From: Bacteroidota bacterium
GTDB taxonomy: Bacteria > Bacteroidota > Bacteroidia > Bacteroidales > UBA10428
Reading direction: 5' to 3'
Assembly: GCA_029268165.1 (NCBI GenBank)
Contig: JAJUGM010000081.1
Span: forward strand, 1-10,581
Length of the DNA stretch: 10,581 nt
Below, one piece after another: positions 1 through 8,655 of this stretch. Both the position numbers and the translations under genes were made by a program. How positions within the stretch are numbered: position 1 is the first letter of the stretch; every line of letters begins with the position of its first letter. The notes below the pieces were generated by a model. The model was not told the DNA's origin. It was given only the letters and a program-made list of their open reading frames with translations, and made no database searches.

Positions 1-16
1 GATTTTTCTTAATCGC

Positions 17-44
17 ATTGCATTAGAAATTTTTCTAATGCAAT
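17..44. repeat. Perfect 13-bp inverted repeat (hairpin)
   Basis: The arm ATTGCATTAGAAA (17-29) is the exact reverse complement of TTTCTAATGCAAT (32-44), with only TT between them. As RNA this would form a stem of about 11-12 pairs with a small A/U loop. The stem is A/T-rich and no clear T-tract follows it on either strand, so a standard intrinsic terminator is not well supported. It could end transcription of the gene to the left, bind a dimeric regulator, or be a remnant of a repeat element. The symmetry is seen directly; the role is not known. Confidence 0.75.
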
Positions 45-189
45 AATTGGGATAAAAATTTCAGGCTGATTTTTTGCCAAAATAAAAACTTTAATTATTT
101 TCAACCTCTGAACTATAACTAATTAGTGCCTGAATCAAACTGTTGAATACCGTAATGTGAGGTTAATATACTCATCTAGAAATCTTCAA

Positions 190-197
190 TAGTTTTG
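190..197 (+). promoter_or_regulatory. Putative Bacteroidota -7 promoter box
   Basis: The octamer TAGTTTTG matches the Bacteroidota sigma-ABfr -7 consensus TAnnTTTG. A TTG -33 element is not present at the usual spacing of about 19-21 bases upstream, so the promoter is either weak, activator-dependent or fortuitous. If it is used, transcription would begin at about 202-206. That makes the TTG at 209 a poor start and favours the ATG codons at 218 or 281 for the first gene. It is the only such box I noticed just ahead of a gene start in the window, and it would drive all five genes. Confidence 0.45.
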
Positions 198-280
198 TGA
201 ACCACTAATTGTTATTGATGCTGCGTAAAAGAAGCAGCAGCGCGTTAAAAAGTTTTATTGTTTCAGAGAAATTAAGTTAT

Positions 281-2044
281 ATGAAACAGCGATGGCCTGA
301 TATCATTTCACCATCTGGCCGGTGCCTTATGAGTGTGATGTTCTTTTTATTATCACAACCTTCGGCAGTTTTTCCCCAATCCCTTGAAAACCTGAAAGGA
401 CAGCAGCCCATTACTCTTAACGGGTTCATCAGCACCAACCAATTACTGTCAACACAACCACAGGATACGCTGCATCATTTTAATTATAACGGTTATTACA
501 CCGGCAGCCTTAATTTATCGTTATATGGCATCAACATTCCTTTTACCTTTACTTATTCTAGCAAAAAGCTGAGTTATACTCACCCATTTAACCAGTTTGG
601 CCTGCATCCCTCATACAAATGGATTAAAAGCCACATTGGTTATGCCAGCATGAGCTTTACACCCTATACGCTAAACGGCCATCTTTTCTTTGGCTTTGGC
701 ATTGAAGCAGATCCGCCGGGCTTGTTCCGGGGTAGTGTTATGCTGGGCAGGCTGGTAAAAGCTGTTGGATACGATTCGTTAAAACCTCAGCAGGTGCCTG
801 CATACAGGCGAAACGGATACGGCTTCAAAGTCGGAATGGCAAAAGACAATGACTTTGTTGACATAGCCTTATTTAGAGCCACAGATAAGGAAAATTCAAT
901 ACCTGCATTACCCGAACAGTACAGCCTGACACCTCAGGAAAATGCTGTAATGTCAATTTCGTTCTGCAAATCGCTTTTTGAACACATTGTCCTGGCAGGT
1001 GAATATGCCAACAGTTATATTACAACCGACAGCCGCACTGAAAGCCAGCACGAAAAAAATATTCTGTTCAGGCCCACTGCATGGTTCATTCCCGTGAGAG
1101 CAAGTACAATAAGGCGGAATGCTTTAAGGACTAACCTCACGTATAGCAGGCAGCGATACTCCATTGGGGCTGGTTATGAACGCGTTGACCCTGAATATAC
1201 TTCATTCGGGACATATTATTTTTCAAATAACCTGGAAAACATAACCGTTAATTTTTCAGTGAACTTCCTGAAAAACAAACTGGTGCTAAGTGGTAATACA
1301 GGCCTGCAACGCGATAACCTCGATGCAAGCAAAATGAACAATAACAACCGTTTTGTCGGTTCAGGCAATATCAACGCCACACCCGGAGAAAAACTAAATC
1401 TGAATGTATCGTATTCAAACTTCCTGAATTACACCAATGTAAGGTCGGTATTTGACTACATCAATGAATCCGACCCCTACGAAAACTGGGATACACTTCA
1501 ATACCGGCAGATTTCACAAAATATCAACTTTTCAGGAAACTATCAGTTTGGCAACAGCAAAGACAAAAGGCAGTCGGTTAACCTTAACCTCACTTACCAG
1601 ACATCTGCCGACATGCAGCAAAATGAAACCGGCAGTGAAGCAGGTTTTTTTAATGCAAGCGCTGCCTATACGATTAACCTTACTCCTCATAACCTCACGC
1701 TTACATCTTCCATCAATATGAATTACAATGAAACTGGCGATAATAATACCAGCACCACATGGGGGCCGGTTCTGAGTGTTTCAAAGTTATTCTTAAACAA
1801 AGCCATGCGCAGCACATTAACTGGGTCATATAATACAACCCAAAACGAAGAGGGGCCTTCATCAGATAACTTCAATATAAGGATTGGTTTGGCTTATACC
1901 CTTAAAAAACAACATAATTTCAGTTTCAGCTATCTGGGACAATCAAGAAAAAGCAATGACAAACAGGCATTTCATAGTACATTGACACTTGGGTATGTAT
2001 ATAACTTCAATGTTATCAAACAAAAAAGCAACCATAATGAATAG
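281..2044 (+). CDS. Outer-membrane beta-barrel-like protein, function unknown
   Basis: This encodes 587 residues from the ATG at 281. I chose that start because it gives a compact signal peptide: a basic N-terminus (MKQR), a hydrophobic stretch at about residues 16-31 including MFFLL, and likely cleavage near residue 33. The frame is open further upstream, with an ATG at 218 and a TTG at 209. The mature protein consists almost entirely of short alternating polar/apolar beta strands with Asn/Thr/Ser-rich turns, as in outer-membrane barrels. Residues 41-165 form a distinct N-terminal module rich in Gly and aromatics (LNGFISTNQLL; FTFTYSSKKLSYTHPFNQFG). The last predicted strand, LTLGYVYNF (about 568-576), looks like a C-terminal barrel signal but is followed by an 11-residue polar tail. 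No TonB box, plug domain, OmpA domain or lipobox was seen. The stop overlaps the start of the next gene, so the two products are probably made together. A porin, secretion pore or assembly partner for that protein is inference only. Confidence 0.85.
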   Translation: MKQRWPDIISPSGRCLMSVMFFLLSQPSAVFPQSLENLKGQQPITLNGFISTNQLLSTQPQDTLHHFNYNGYYTGSLNLSLYGINIPFTFTYSSKKLSYTHPFNQFGLHPSYKWIKSHIGYASMSFTPYTLNGHLFFGFGIEADPPGLFRGSVMLGRLVKAVGYDSLKPQQVPAYRRNGYGFKVGMAKDNDFVDIALFRATDKENSIPALPEQYSLTPQENAVMSISFCKSLFEHIVLAGEYANSYITTDSRTESQHEKNILFRPTAWFIPVRASTIRRNALRTNLTYSRQRYSIGAGYERVDPEYTSFGTYYFSNNLENITVNFSVNFLKNKLVLSGNTGLQRDNLDASKMNNNNRFVGSGNINATPGEKLNLNVSYSNFLNYTNVRSVFDYINESDPYENWDTLQYRQISQNINFSGNYQFGNSKDKRQSVNLNLTYQTSADMQQNETGSEAGFFNASAAYTINLTPHNLTLTSSINMNYNETGDNNTSTTWGPVLSVSKLFLNKAMRSTLTGSYNTTQNEEGPSSDNFNIRIGLAYTLKKQHNFSFSYLGQSRKSNDKQAFHSTLTLGYVYNFNVIKQKSNHNE

Positions 2045-5000
2045 GGCAATCAGGCATATAGTTTCTATTTTTTTTCTAAACGTTCTGATAAGTCTTTCAG
2101 GATCTTTCATCTGGGCATCAATGCTTCAGAATGCCTATGCAGCTGAAGACACTGCTGAAGTAAGCAAAGCTTTTCAGTTGTTCAACTATATCAAGGCAGC
2201 CGACCGTTTTGTTAACTGGCTTGATACATCGTATGCCATTGATTTTCCCGTTGGCATTGTTTCACGTGATAAACGCGATGCTGAACAGTATGCCATTGTT
2301 ATTCCCGAAGTAAAACTGCGGGGAGGTAACACTTACCTTACAGCCTATATGGCTTTCACCGTGCCGGGTACCACAAAAAAAATAGCATTCAGGGGCACGG
2401 ATATACCGTTTTCTTTCTCAGGCGGCCTTAAGGGAGTGGCAGTCATGGACCTTGTTTCCGACTTTAAAGTAGAACTTACGCCTGCAATTACGCTCATTCT
2501 GAAAGGGGCAGGAAAGACAAGGGTTAAATTTGACTGTTACGGCTTCCGCGAAATGGACATTGTAGCTGATATAATGCTCGACAGTGCTGTTTTTGTTCCT
2601 GAAAACCCTGACGGAACCCTCAAAAATACAGCACTGAAAACAACTATACAAACAACCATTACCGACTGGAGCGACCTGCTGGTGGCTATATCGCTGGAAC
2701 CTTTTCAGATAAAAGGTCTTAAAGGATTTGGAATAAGCATAACAAATGCAGTGCTCGACCTGAGTGATTTCCGCAACCCGGCAAACATAACTTTTAGTCC
2801 CGTTTATTTTTCAGATTATTTCATGCAAGGCAGTCCCAATATCTGGCAGGGTATTTACATTCAGGAAGCGCAGATAAGGCTGCCGCAACAGTTCAGAAAA
2901 AAACAGAAGTCTGCTGAAAACAATGCAAGTACTGATAGCGCTGCTGCTAACAGGCTGACATTCTATGTTCAGAACCTTATGATTGATGAATTGGGTTTTA
3001 CAGGCTTAATCGGCGCATCAAACCTGATGACCATTGACGAAGGCGACCTGGGTGGCTGGGCATTCTCAATTAAGGACTTTAGTGTTGATATTCAGGCATC
3101 GCAGCTTGTTGCAGCCGGTTTCAACGGACAAATCAACGTACCGCAGTTTAAGCAAAACACACTCTTTAACTATGCTGCTATCATTGGTATGAACGATACC
3201 TATTCCTTTAATGTGTCAATCACTGACACCATTAGTATGGACATGTGGACGGCAAAACTAAAGATTGAACCCAATTCGGCATTAAATATTCTGGTTACAG
3301 AGAAAGCGTTTGTTCCGTCATTGCTGTTAAACGGAACCTTATCTGTTAACTCACCCTTTAGCAAAAAAGACACCGCTTCGGCAAAACTTGCCCTGGCAAA
3401 GATACCGTTTCAGGGTATGCGGATTCAGACTGTCGAACCCTATTTTTCAGTTGATTATATTTCATTCGGAACCGAGCAAAATGCTTTTTCTAAATTCCCG
3501 GTTTCAATAAGCGAAATAGGTATTGTCAGCGAGGGCAATAAGACCGGCCTGCGTTTAGGGTTAACCGTTAATTTTACCGGCGAAAAAGATGGCGGCTTTG
3601 GCGGCGACGGGGTGTTTACTGTCTGGGGAGTTAAGGAAGATGACAACTGGAAATATGACGGACTTCAGGTTGACCGTATCAGCGTGCGCATTGATAAGGG
3701 TGATGCTTTTGAGCTGCATGGCGAAGTGGTGTTTATCCGCGGGGATAATATATATGGCAATGGTTTTAAAGGAACGCTTGCTGCAAAATTTGCCGGTTTT
3801 GGTATGCAGGCTATGGCTTTGTTCGGAAACGTAAACGGCTACCGCTACTGGTTTGCCGACGCCATGGTAACCCTTGCTACCGGAATACCTGCCGGGCCTG
3901 TTGCCCTTTATGGTTTCGGCGGAGGTGCATTTTATCATATCAGGCAGGCCGGAATTGACATGCCGGCCAGTGAAATAGGCAAATCATTGTCAGGCATATT
4001 ATATGCTCCGGATAAAAATACGGGGCTCGGACTCAAGGCCTCAGTAAAATTCGGCCTTTCGGCCAAGAAAGAAGCCTTTAACGGCGATGTTGAATTTGGC
4101 ATCAGCTTTACCTCCAGCGGTGGTATTGACCAGATTTCCTTTAAAGGAAATGCTTATTTTGTAACACAAAAATTCACCGTCAATGCTTCAGGTATTATGG
4201 AAAAGGCCAAATATATTGTTAACAATACCAAAGGCACTGTGGAAATACCCAAAGAAGCCGAAAGTTCACAGTTATATGGCAGTGTATATATGTTATTTGA
4301 CTTTACCAACAAATGTTTTCATTCAACATTTGACATTTATGTGAATGTAGCCGGAGGTATTATTGCCGGTGTGGGCCCGGGAGGGCGTGCCGGATGGGGT
4401 ATTATGCATTTTGAACCAAATGACTGGTATATACATCTGGGTACACCCGAAAGTCCTAATGGCATCAGCGTTCTTAACCTTGCCACCATGACCAACTATT
4501 TCATGGCAGGCAAATCAGTGCCTGAACTACCCCAACCACCGGGATATGTAATGGAAAGCCTCAGAAAAAACAACGCACAGTATCCCGAACAACGTAATAC
4601 CCTTGCGCTTGAAAACGGATCAGGATTTGCGCTGGGCGGGGCATTTAACTTCGATACAGGTGAACGCACTTTTCTGATATTCTACGGCCGCTTTGGATGT
4701 GGCCTTGGGTTCGATATCCTTATGAAAGATTATGGCAATGTTACCTGTGAGGGGAGCAACCATACGCTAGGCATTAACGGATGGTATGCCCAGGGACAGG
4801 CTTATGCATGGGTTGCTGCAGCCGTTGGCATTAAAGTTGACCTGCCTTTCTATTCAGGCAAATATGCCATTTTTGAAATGGATGTGGCTGCTCTGATGGA
4901 AGCCAAAGGGCCTAACCCATTCTGGATGAAAGGCACTGTGGGCGGAAACTATAATATACTGGGTGGCCTGGTAAAAGGCCGTTGTGATTTTGAATTTGAG

Positions 5001-6491
5001 ATCGGACAGCAATGTAAAATTGCCTCATCAAGCCCGCTTGGCGGAATGGCCGCCATAGCCGAAATCCGGCCTGCTGAAGGCGAAGAGAATGTCGATGTAT
5101 TTGCAACACCCCAGCTGATCTTCAACATGCCGGTGGGAGATGTGATGGAATTCAGGGATGAAAATAAAAATACAAAACAATACCGCATTAAACTCGATTA
5201 TTTTAAAGTAACTACTGCTGATGGTAATATGATCAGTGGCGCACTTACATGGAATGACCGCCACGATGTGCTGGTATTCAAGCCCAATAATATTCTTCCC
5301 GGTGAAACCACTTTTAAAGCCGAAGCCAGGGTTAGTTTTGAAGAATGCAAGAACGGAAGCTGGTATGCTGTGCTTAAAAACGGCAAAGCCACCATGGAAG
5401 ACAAGGCAATAAGCTTCACCACCGGCAAGGAACCTGATTACATTCCCCAGCATAACGTTGCTTACAGCTATCCCGGATATAGAGCGTTTAATTATTATAA
5501 GTCAGAAACGGCAGAAAACTACATTAAACTTAATTCAGGTCAGCCGCGCCTGTTTAATCCCGGCAACCAGTGGGTGCAGCGTGCAAGGTTAGTTCCGGTA
5601 TCGGGAGGAACACCGGTTTGGTTTAATTTTTCCTATGACAGCCCGAATAACCAGATCAATTTCAGCATACCTTCAACCATAGCCAATAATACCATCTACA
5701 GACTTGAAATAGTAAATATTCCTACGTCATCAGGCAATCTGCTTGATGCCAATGTGAAAAAGCAAACCGAAACCCGCCGCATTGAAGCTGACGGCTCATC
5801 GGTGAATGTGGACGTTACTAAACAACTGGCTGAAAGTAATCGTTCAGAACTTCAGGAAAAGGTGATCTATAGCATGGAATTCAGAACAAGCCGATACAGC
5901 ACGTTTACACAGAAACTTAACGCCCTGGAGTATTCTGATGGCATTTTATGGGAACTCTACCCGCTTGTTCATAGTATCACAGTAAACATCAGCGGAGAAC
6001 GTTTTGACGACTATGAAGTGATTAACCTGAGTGACCAGTCAATGATAACCTGTTCGCCACTTTTGTCTGAAACCAACTGGTACACAACTTACATTGAACC
6101 TTATATAAGCCTCAGCCAGGAAGAACTTGCAGAAATAGGCGCCCCGCCTTTCCAGGTGAATAAGCTCACATCCTATATTTTTCAGGCTGATGGTACCAGA
6201 AGGCTAACGGATGAAGAAATCGCACGAGGCACGACAAGTGACGTCAATGTTATATCGGGTATGAAAAACTACATTTCCAAACTTTCCTGCGAATATATGT
6301 ATATGCTTAAAAACTATATTGTAAATGCATATTCAAACGGTAATATCCCTGCAGGCCGTCTGACCAGCCTGCACAATGCCAATTTCAGGCCACTGACCTA
6401 CGGCAATTATCCGGTGAATATCAATTATACATTGCCAGGCAAAACAACACCGCAACAGGTGAAAAAGCATGTCATTTCAGTTATAGATTAA
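2037..6491 (+). CDS. Very large exported beta-rich protein with Big_5-like domains
   Basis: This encodes 1484 residues from the ATG at 2037, which lies inside the end of the previous gene (ATGAATAG). That start gives a clear signal peptide: basic MNRAIRH, a hydrophobic core at about residues 8-28, and probable cleavage after AYA at residue 35. Reading from the N-terminus I see: a beta-rich module at about 67-480, split near 287-306 by a Lys/Ala/Ser linker; a long Gly-rich beta region at about 510-1000 (GFGGG at 627-630, GVGPGGRAGWG at 778-788); a Big_5/SbsA-like Ig domain at about 1010-1130, ending in the typical FTTGKEPDYIP; a second Ig-like unit at about 1138-1230; and a C-terminal region at about 1270-1484. 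There is no C-terminal type IX sorting domain, no lipobox and no catalytic motif. The Gly-rich middle could be a barrel or a stacked-sheet scaffold. I do not recognise a named family for the whole protein, though it resembles large uncharacterised Bacteroidota proteins I remember. A structural or transport-related envelope role is inferred from its size, export signal and coupling to the barrel gene. Confidence 0.93.
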   Translation: MNRAIRHIVSIFFLNVLISLSGSFIWASMLQNAYAAEDTAEVSKAFQLFNYIKAADRFVNWLDTSYAIDFPVGIVSRDKRDAEQYAIVIPEVKLRGGNTYLTAYMAFTVPGTTKKIAFRGTDIPFSFSGGLKGVAVMDLVSDFKVELTPAITLILKGAGKTRVKFDCYGFREMDIVADIMLDSAVFVPENPDGTLKNTALKTTIQTTITDWSDLLVAISLEPFQIKGLKGFGISITNAVLDLSDFRNPANITFSPVYFSDYFMQGSPNIWQGIYIQEAQIRLPQQFRKKQKSAENNASTDSAAANRLTFYVQNLMIDELGFTGLIGASNLMTIDEGDLGGWAFSIKDFSVDIQASQLVAAGFNGQINVPQFKQNTLFNYAAIIGMNDTYSFNVSITDTISMDMWTAKLKIEPNSALNILVTEKAFVPSLLLNGTLSVNSPFSKKDTASAKLALAKIPFQGMRIQTVEPYFSVDYISFGTEQNAFSKFPVSISEIGIVSEGNKTGLRLGLTVNFTGEKDGGFGGDGVFTVWGVKEDDNWKYDGLQVDRISVRIDKGDAFELHGEVVFIRGDNIYGNGFKGTLAAKFAGFGMQAMALFGNVNGYRYWFADAMVTLATGIPAGPVALYGFGGGAFYHIRQAGIDMPASEIGKSLSGILYAPDKNTGLGLKASVKFGLSAKKEAFNGDVEFGISFTSSGGIDQISFKGNAYFVTQKFTVNASGIMEKAKYIVNNTKGTVEIPKEAESSQLYGSVYMLFDFTNKCFHSTFDIYVNVAGGIIAGVGPGGRAGWGIMHFEPNDWYIHLGTPESPNGISVLNLATMTNYFMAGKSVPELPQPPGYVMESLRKNNAQYPEQRNTLALENGSGFALGGAFNFDTGERTFLIFYGRFGCGLGFDILMKDYGNVTCEGSNHTLGINGWYAQGQAYAWVAAAVGIKVDLPFYSGKYAIFEMDVAALMEAKGPNPFWMKGTVGGNYNILGGLVKGRCDFEFEIGQQCKIASSSPLGGMAAIAEIRPAEGEENVDVFATPQLIFNMPVGDVMEFRDENKNTKQYRIKLDYFKVTTADGNMISGALTWNDRHDVLVFKPNNILPGETTFKAEARVSFEECKNGSWYAVLKNGKATMEDKAISFTTGKEPDYIPQHNVAYSYPGYRAFNYYKSETAENYIKLNSGQPRLFNPGNQWVQRARLVPVSGGTPVWFNFSYDSPNNQINFSIPSTIANNTIYRLEIVNIPTSSGNLLDANVKKQTETRRIEADGSSVNVDVTKQLAESNRSELQEKVIYSMEFRTSRYSTFTQKLNALEYSDGILWELYPLVHSITVNISGERFDDYEVINLSDQSMITCSPLLSETNWYTTYIEPYISLSQEELAEIGAPPFQVNKLTSYIFQADGTRRLTDEEIARGTTSDVNVISGMKNYISKLSCEYMYMLKNYIVNAYSNGNIPAGRLTSLHNANFRPLTYGNYPVNINYTLPGKTTPQQVKKHVISVID

Positions 6492-6498
6492 AACGAAT

Positions 6499-8655
6499 AT
6501 GAAAAATAAGCAGACAAAAGATATTAACAGTATCGCAAAACCAATACTTCAGAAGAATAATTCCTTGCTGAATTGGTTTCTGTGTTTGTTCTTTTCCTTT
6601 AGTTTTTCCTTTTATTTCTCCGATGCATATACCCAAATGCCTTCAGGTCATACCATACATATTCTTGCCCGTCCGTTGCCCGACTCTGTCATGTTGCGCT
6701 GGGCACCTGCAGACTATGCCACATGGGACATGGGCAATCGTTTTGGATATTCCATTGAACGATATACCATATTTCGCGATACAACGCTGGTTAATCCTCC
6801 TGTGAAAAAGGTGATGGTTTTACAACCCCTGAAGCCACTTAATCTCAGTGAATGGGAACCTATGGTAAAGGCTGATAAATATGCGGCCATTGCTGCCCAG
6901 GCATTATACGGAAAAAGTTTTGAAACCTATGCAGGCGAAGGTTTTACGCCAAAGCAGGCTTATGATAAGGCCAATGAACAGCAGCAGCGCCATGCCTTTG
7001 CCCTCTATGCTGCCGACATGTCACCTGCCGTTGCCAGAGCCTGCGGATTATGGTTCACCGACCATACTGCCCTTAAAAATGAAAAATATCTTTATCGCGT
7101 GTTTCTTCAGTTACCTGATTCACTGAAAGCCTATCGCGACACGGCTTTTGTTTTCACAGGCGCTTCTGATTACATGCCTTTGCCGGCACCTGTTGAAGTC
7201 TCAGCTCAATTTGGCGACAGGGTGGCAATACTAAAATGGAATGCCTTTGTACATGATAACATTTACACGGCTTATCTGATTGAACGGTCTTCAGACGGCG
7301 GGCAAAAGTATGAGCCTGTAACAGCCGACCCGCATGTGCCGCTTGTTTCAGATGCATACAACGAATATACATTTAAATATGACTCACTGCCAAAAAATAA
7401 TGTTGAGTACCATTACCGCATAAGAGGCATCAGTGCTTTTGGCGAGCGGGGCCTATGGTCGCAGGTTATTAAAGGCAAAGGCATTGATGCCATAACGGAT
7501 GTACCAAACATTAAAGGATACACCGTTTTAAAAGGCAGTGTTTTACTTAACTGGGATTTTCCGAAGGAATCGGAAAAAAACATCAGCGGGTTTAAAATCC
7601 TCCGTTCCACCAGTCATAAAGACGGATTCACAGAGATAGCCGTAAACATAAAACCTTCTGAAAGAAATTATACCGACAAAAAACCACTAAATACATCGTA
7701 TTATAAAGTGGTTGCTTATCGTGATAATCTGGCACAGAAACAATCATTTCCCTTTCTGGTGCAATTAACCGATAGCATCCCGCCGGCCAGGCCCCTGGGT
7801 CTGAAAGCTGTGGCAGACACCGGCGGAATTATCAGGCTTAACTGGCAACACAATAAAGAAGAAGATCTCCTGGGGTACCGCATCTTCCGGTCTGCCTCAG
7901 GACGGGATGAGTTCTCGCAACGCACCCCCACTCCTGTTACAGATACTTTTTATATTGACACCATCAGCAAACGAGACCTGAATGCTTCGGTTTTTTATAA
8001 AATCATTGCAGTTGACCAGCGCTATAATCAATCGGCCTTTTCAAACATACTTGAGGTGGTGAAACCAGACGTTATTCCCCCTTCAGCGCCGGTAATAAAA
8101 GAAACACGTGCCACCAGTGAAGGCATCCTGCTGCAGTGGATTAACAGTACCTCGGGCGATGTAGCCCGCCATGATGTTTACCGTAAATATGAGGGCGACA
8201 CCATGTGGACTAAAGTATCAGAAATACCCTTAAAAAAGGGAGTCACGCAGGGCACATTCACCGACACCGATGCTTCATCGTCACTTGCAGCTTGTTATCA
8301 GGTTGTTGCTGCTGACAAAACCGGCAACTTATCAGCGCCAGCTCAGTCAGTATTAATGAAAGGCTTAAATAACCGCGTTAAAACCGGAATCAGAAAAATC
8401 GAAAAAAACATTGACCATGACAAGGGCATAATAAAACTTTCATGGCAATTGCCATCAGAAAGTATTAAGTATATTAAAATATACCGCCGAACCGGCATTG
8501 AACCTTATGCTCTGTACAAAACACTCGAAGGCACGGCAACCCGTTTTGAAGAGGATAACGTAAAGACAGGCGAAACATACGCTTACCGGCTAAAACTGGT
8601 TTATGCTGACGGCAGCGTTTCAGGATATTCCGAAGAAGTGAAAATTCAGTATTAA
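6499..8655 (+). CDS. Exported multi-domain fibronectin type III protein
   Basis: This encodes 718 residues and starts 7 bases after the previous stop. A Lys/Asn-rich N-terminus precedes a strongly hydrophobic, Phe/Ser-alternating segment (about 24-41), with cleavage probable around residues 42-46. The rest reads as about six fibronectin type III-like modules at 51-220, 228-327, 333-424, 430-522, 528-619 and 627-718. Each shows the B-strand Trp pattern (VMLRWAP, AILKWNA, VLLNWDF, IRLNWQH, LLQWINS, IKLSWQL), a C-strand with a Tyr/Phe-Ile-Arg/Lys-Arg type core (GYRIFRS, IKIYRR) and an F-strand Tyr motif (YHYRIRG, YYKVVAY, YKIIAVD, CYQVVAA). Domains 4 and 5 begin after IPP linkers. The first module is interrupted by about 90 mostly helical residues (about 108-195). 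No type IX sorting domain, protease or glycosidase motif is present. An adhesive or scaffold role in the envelope is inferred from the modules and from the operon; binding partners are unknown. Confidence 0.93.
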   Translation: MKNKQTKDINSIAKPILQKNNSLLNWFLCLFFSFSFSFYFSDAYTQMPSGHTIHILARPLPDSVMLRWAPADYATWDMGNRFGYSIERYTIFRDTTLVNPPVKKVMVLQPLKPLNLSEWEPMVKADKYAAIAAQALYGKSFETYAGEGFTPKQAYDKANEQQQRHAFALYAADMSPAVARACGLWFTDHTALKNEKYLYRVFLQLPDSLKAYRDTAFVFTGASDYMPLPAPVEVSAQFGDRVAILKWNAFVHDNIYTAYLIERSSDGGQKYEPVTADPHVPLVSDAYNEYTFKYDSLPKNNVEYHYRIRGISAFGERGLWSQVIKGKGIDAITDVPNIKGYTVLKGSVLLNWDFPKESEKNISGFKILRSTSHKDGFTEIAVNIKPSERNYTDKKPLNTSYYKVVAYRDNLAQKQSFPFLVQLTDSIPPARPLGLKAVADTGGIIRLNWQHNKEEDLLGYRIFRSASGRDEFSQRTPTPVTDTFYIDTISKRDLNASVFYKIIAVDQRYNQSAFSNILEVVKPDVIPPSAPVIKETRATSEGILLQWINSTSGDVARHDVYRKYEGDTMWTKVSEIPLKKGVTQGTFTDTDASSSLAACYQVVAADKTGNLSAPAQSVLMKGLNNRVKTGIRKIEKNIDHDKGIIKLSWQLPSESIKYIKIYRRTGIEPYALYKTLEGTATRFEEDNVKTGETYAYRLKLVYADGSVSGYSEEVKIQY

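Larger units (their letters stand above)
1..208. other. A/T-rich intergenic leader upstream of the operon
   Basis: This stretch has no supportable gene on either strand. It holds a perfect 13-bp inverted repeat near its left end, a 10-bp palindrome (ACTAATTAGT, 118-127) and a Bacteroidota-type -7 box at its right end. It is clearly richer in A/T than the first three genes. I infer that it carries the operon promoter. The gene to the left lies outside the window, so its orientation is unknown. Confidence 0.7.

Noticed and set aside
118..127. 10-bp palindrome ACTAATTAGT as an operator
   Set aside because: It is short, made mostly of A/T and single-copy here; a perfect palindrome of this size is not surprising in such sequence.
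209..280. Extended N-terminus of the barrel protein from a TTG or ATG
   Set aside because: The extension puts about 24 basic and polar residues before the hydrophobic segment and begins almost at the inferred transcription start; kept only as an alternative.
1989..2036. Longer start for the giant protein inside gene 1
   Set aside because: It adds 16 residues ahead of a complete signal peptide and deepens the overlap; the ATG at 2037 explains the sequence better.
281..2044. TonB-dependent receptor
   Set aside because: It is too short for a typical receptor, and no TonB box, plug domain or carboxypeptidase-like N-terminal domain is visible.
5028..5453. Antisense open frame of 141 codons
   Set aside because: It lies wholly inside the giant gene, has no signal or domain, and is an ordinary shadow of coding sequence; the same applies to the antisense frame at 3561-3938.
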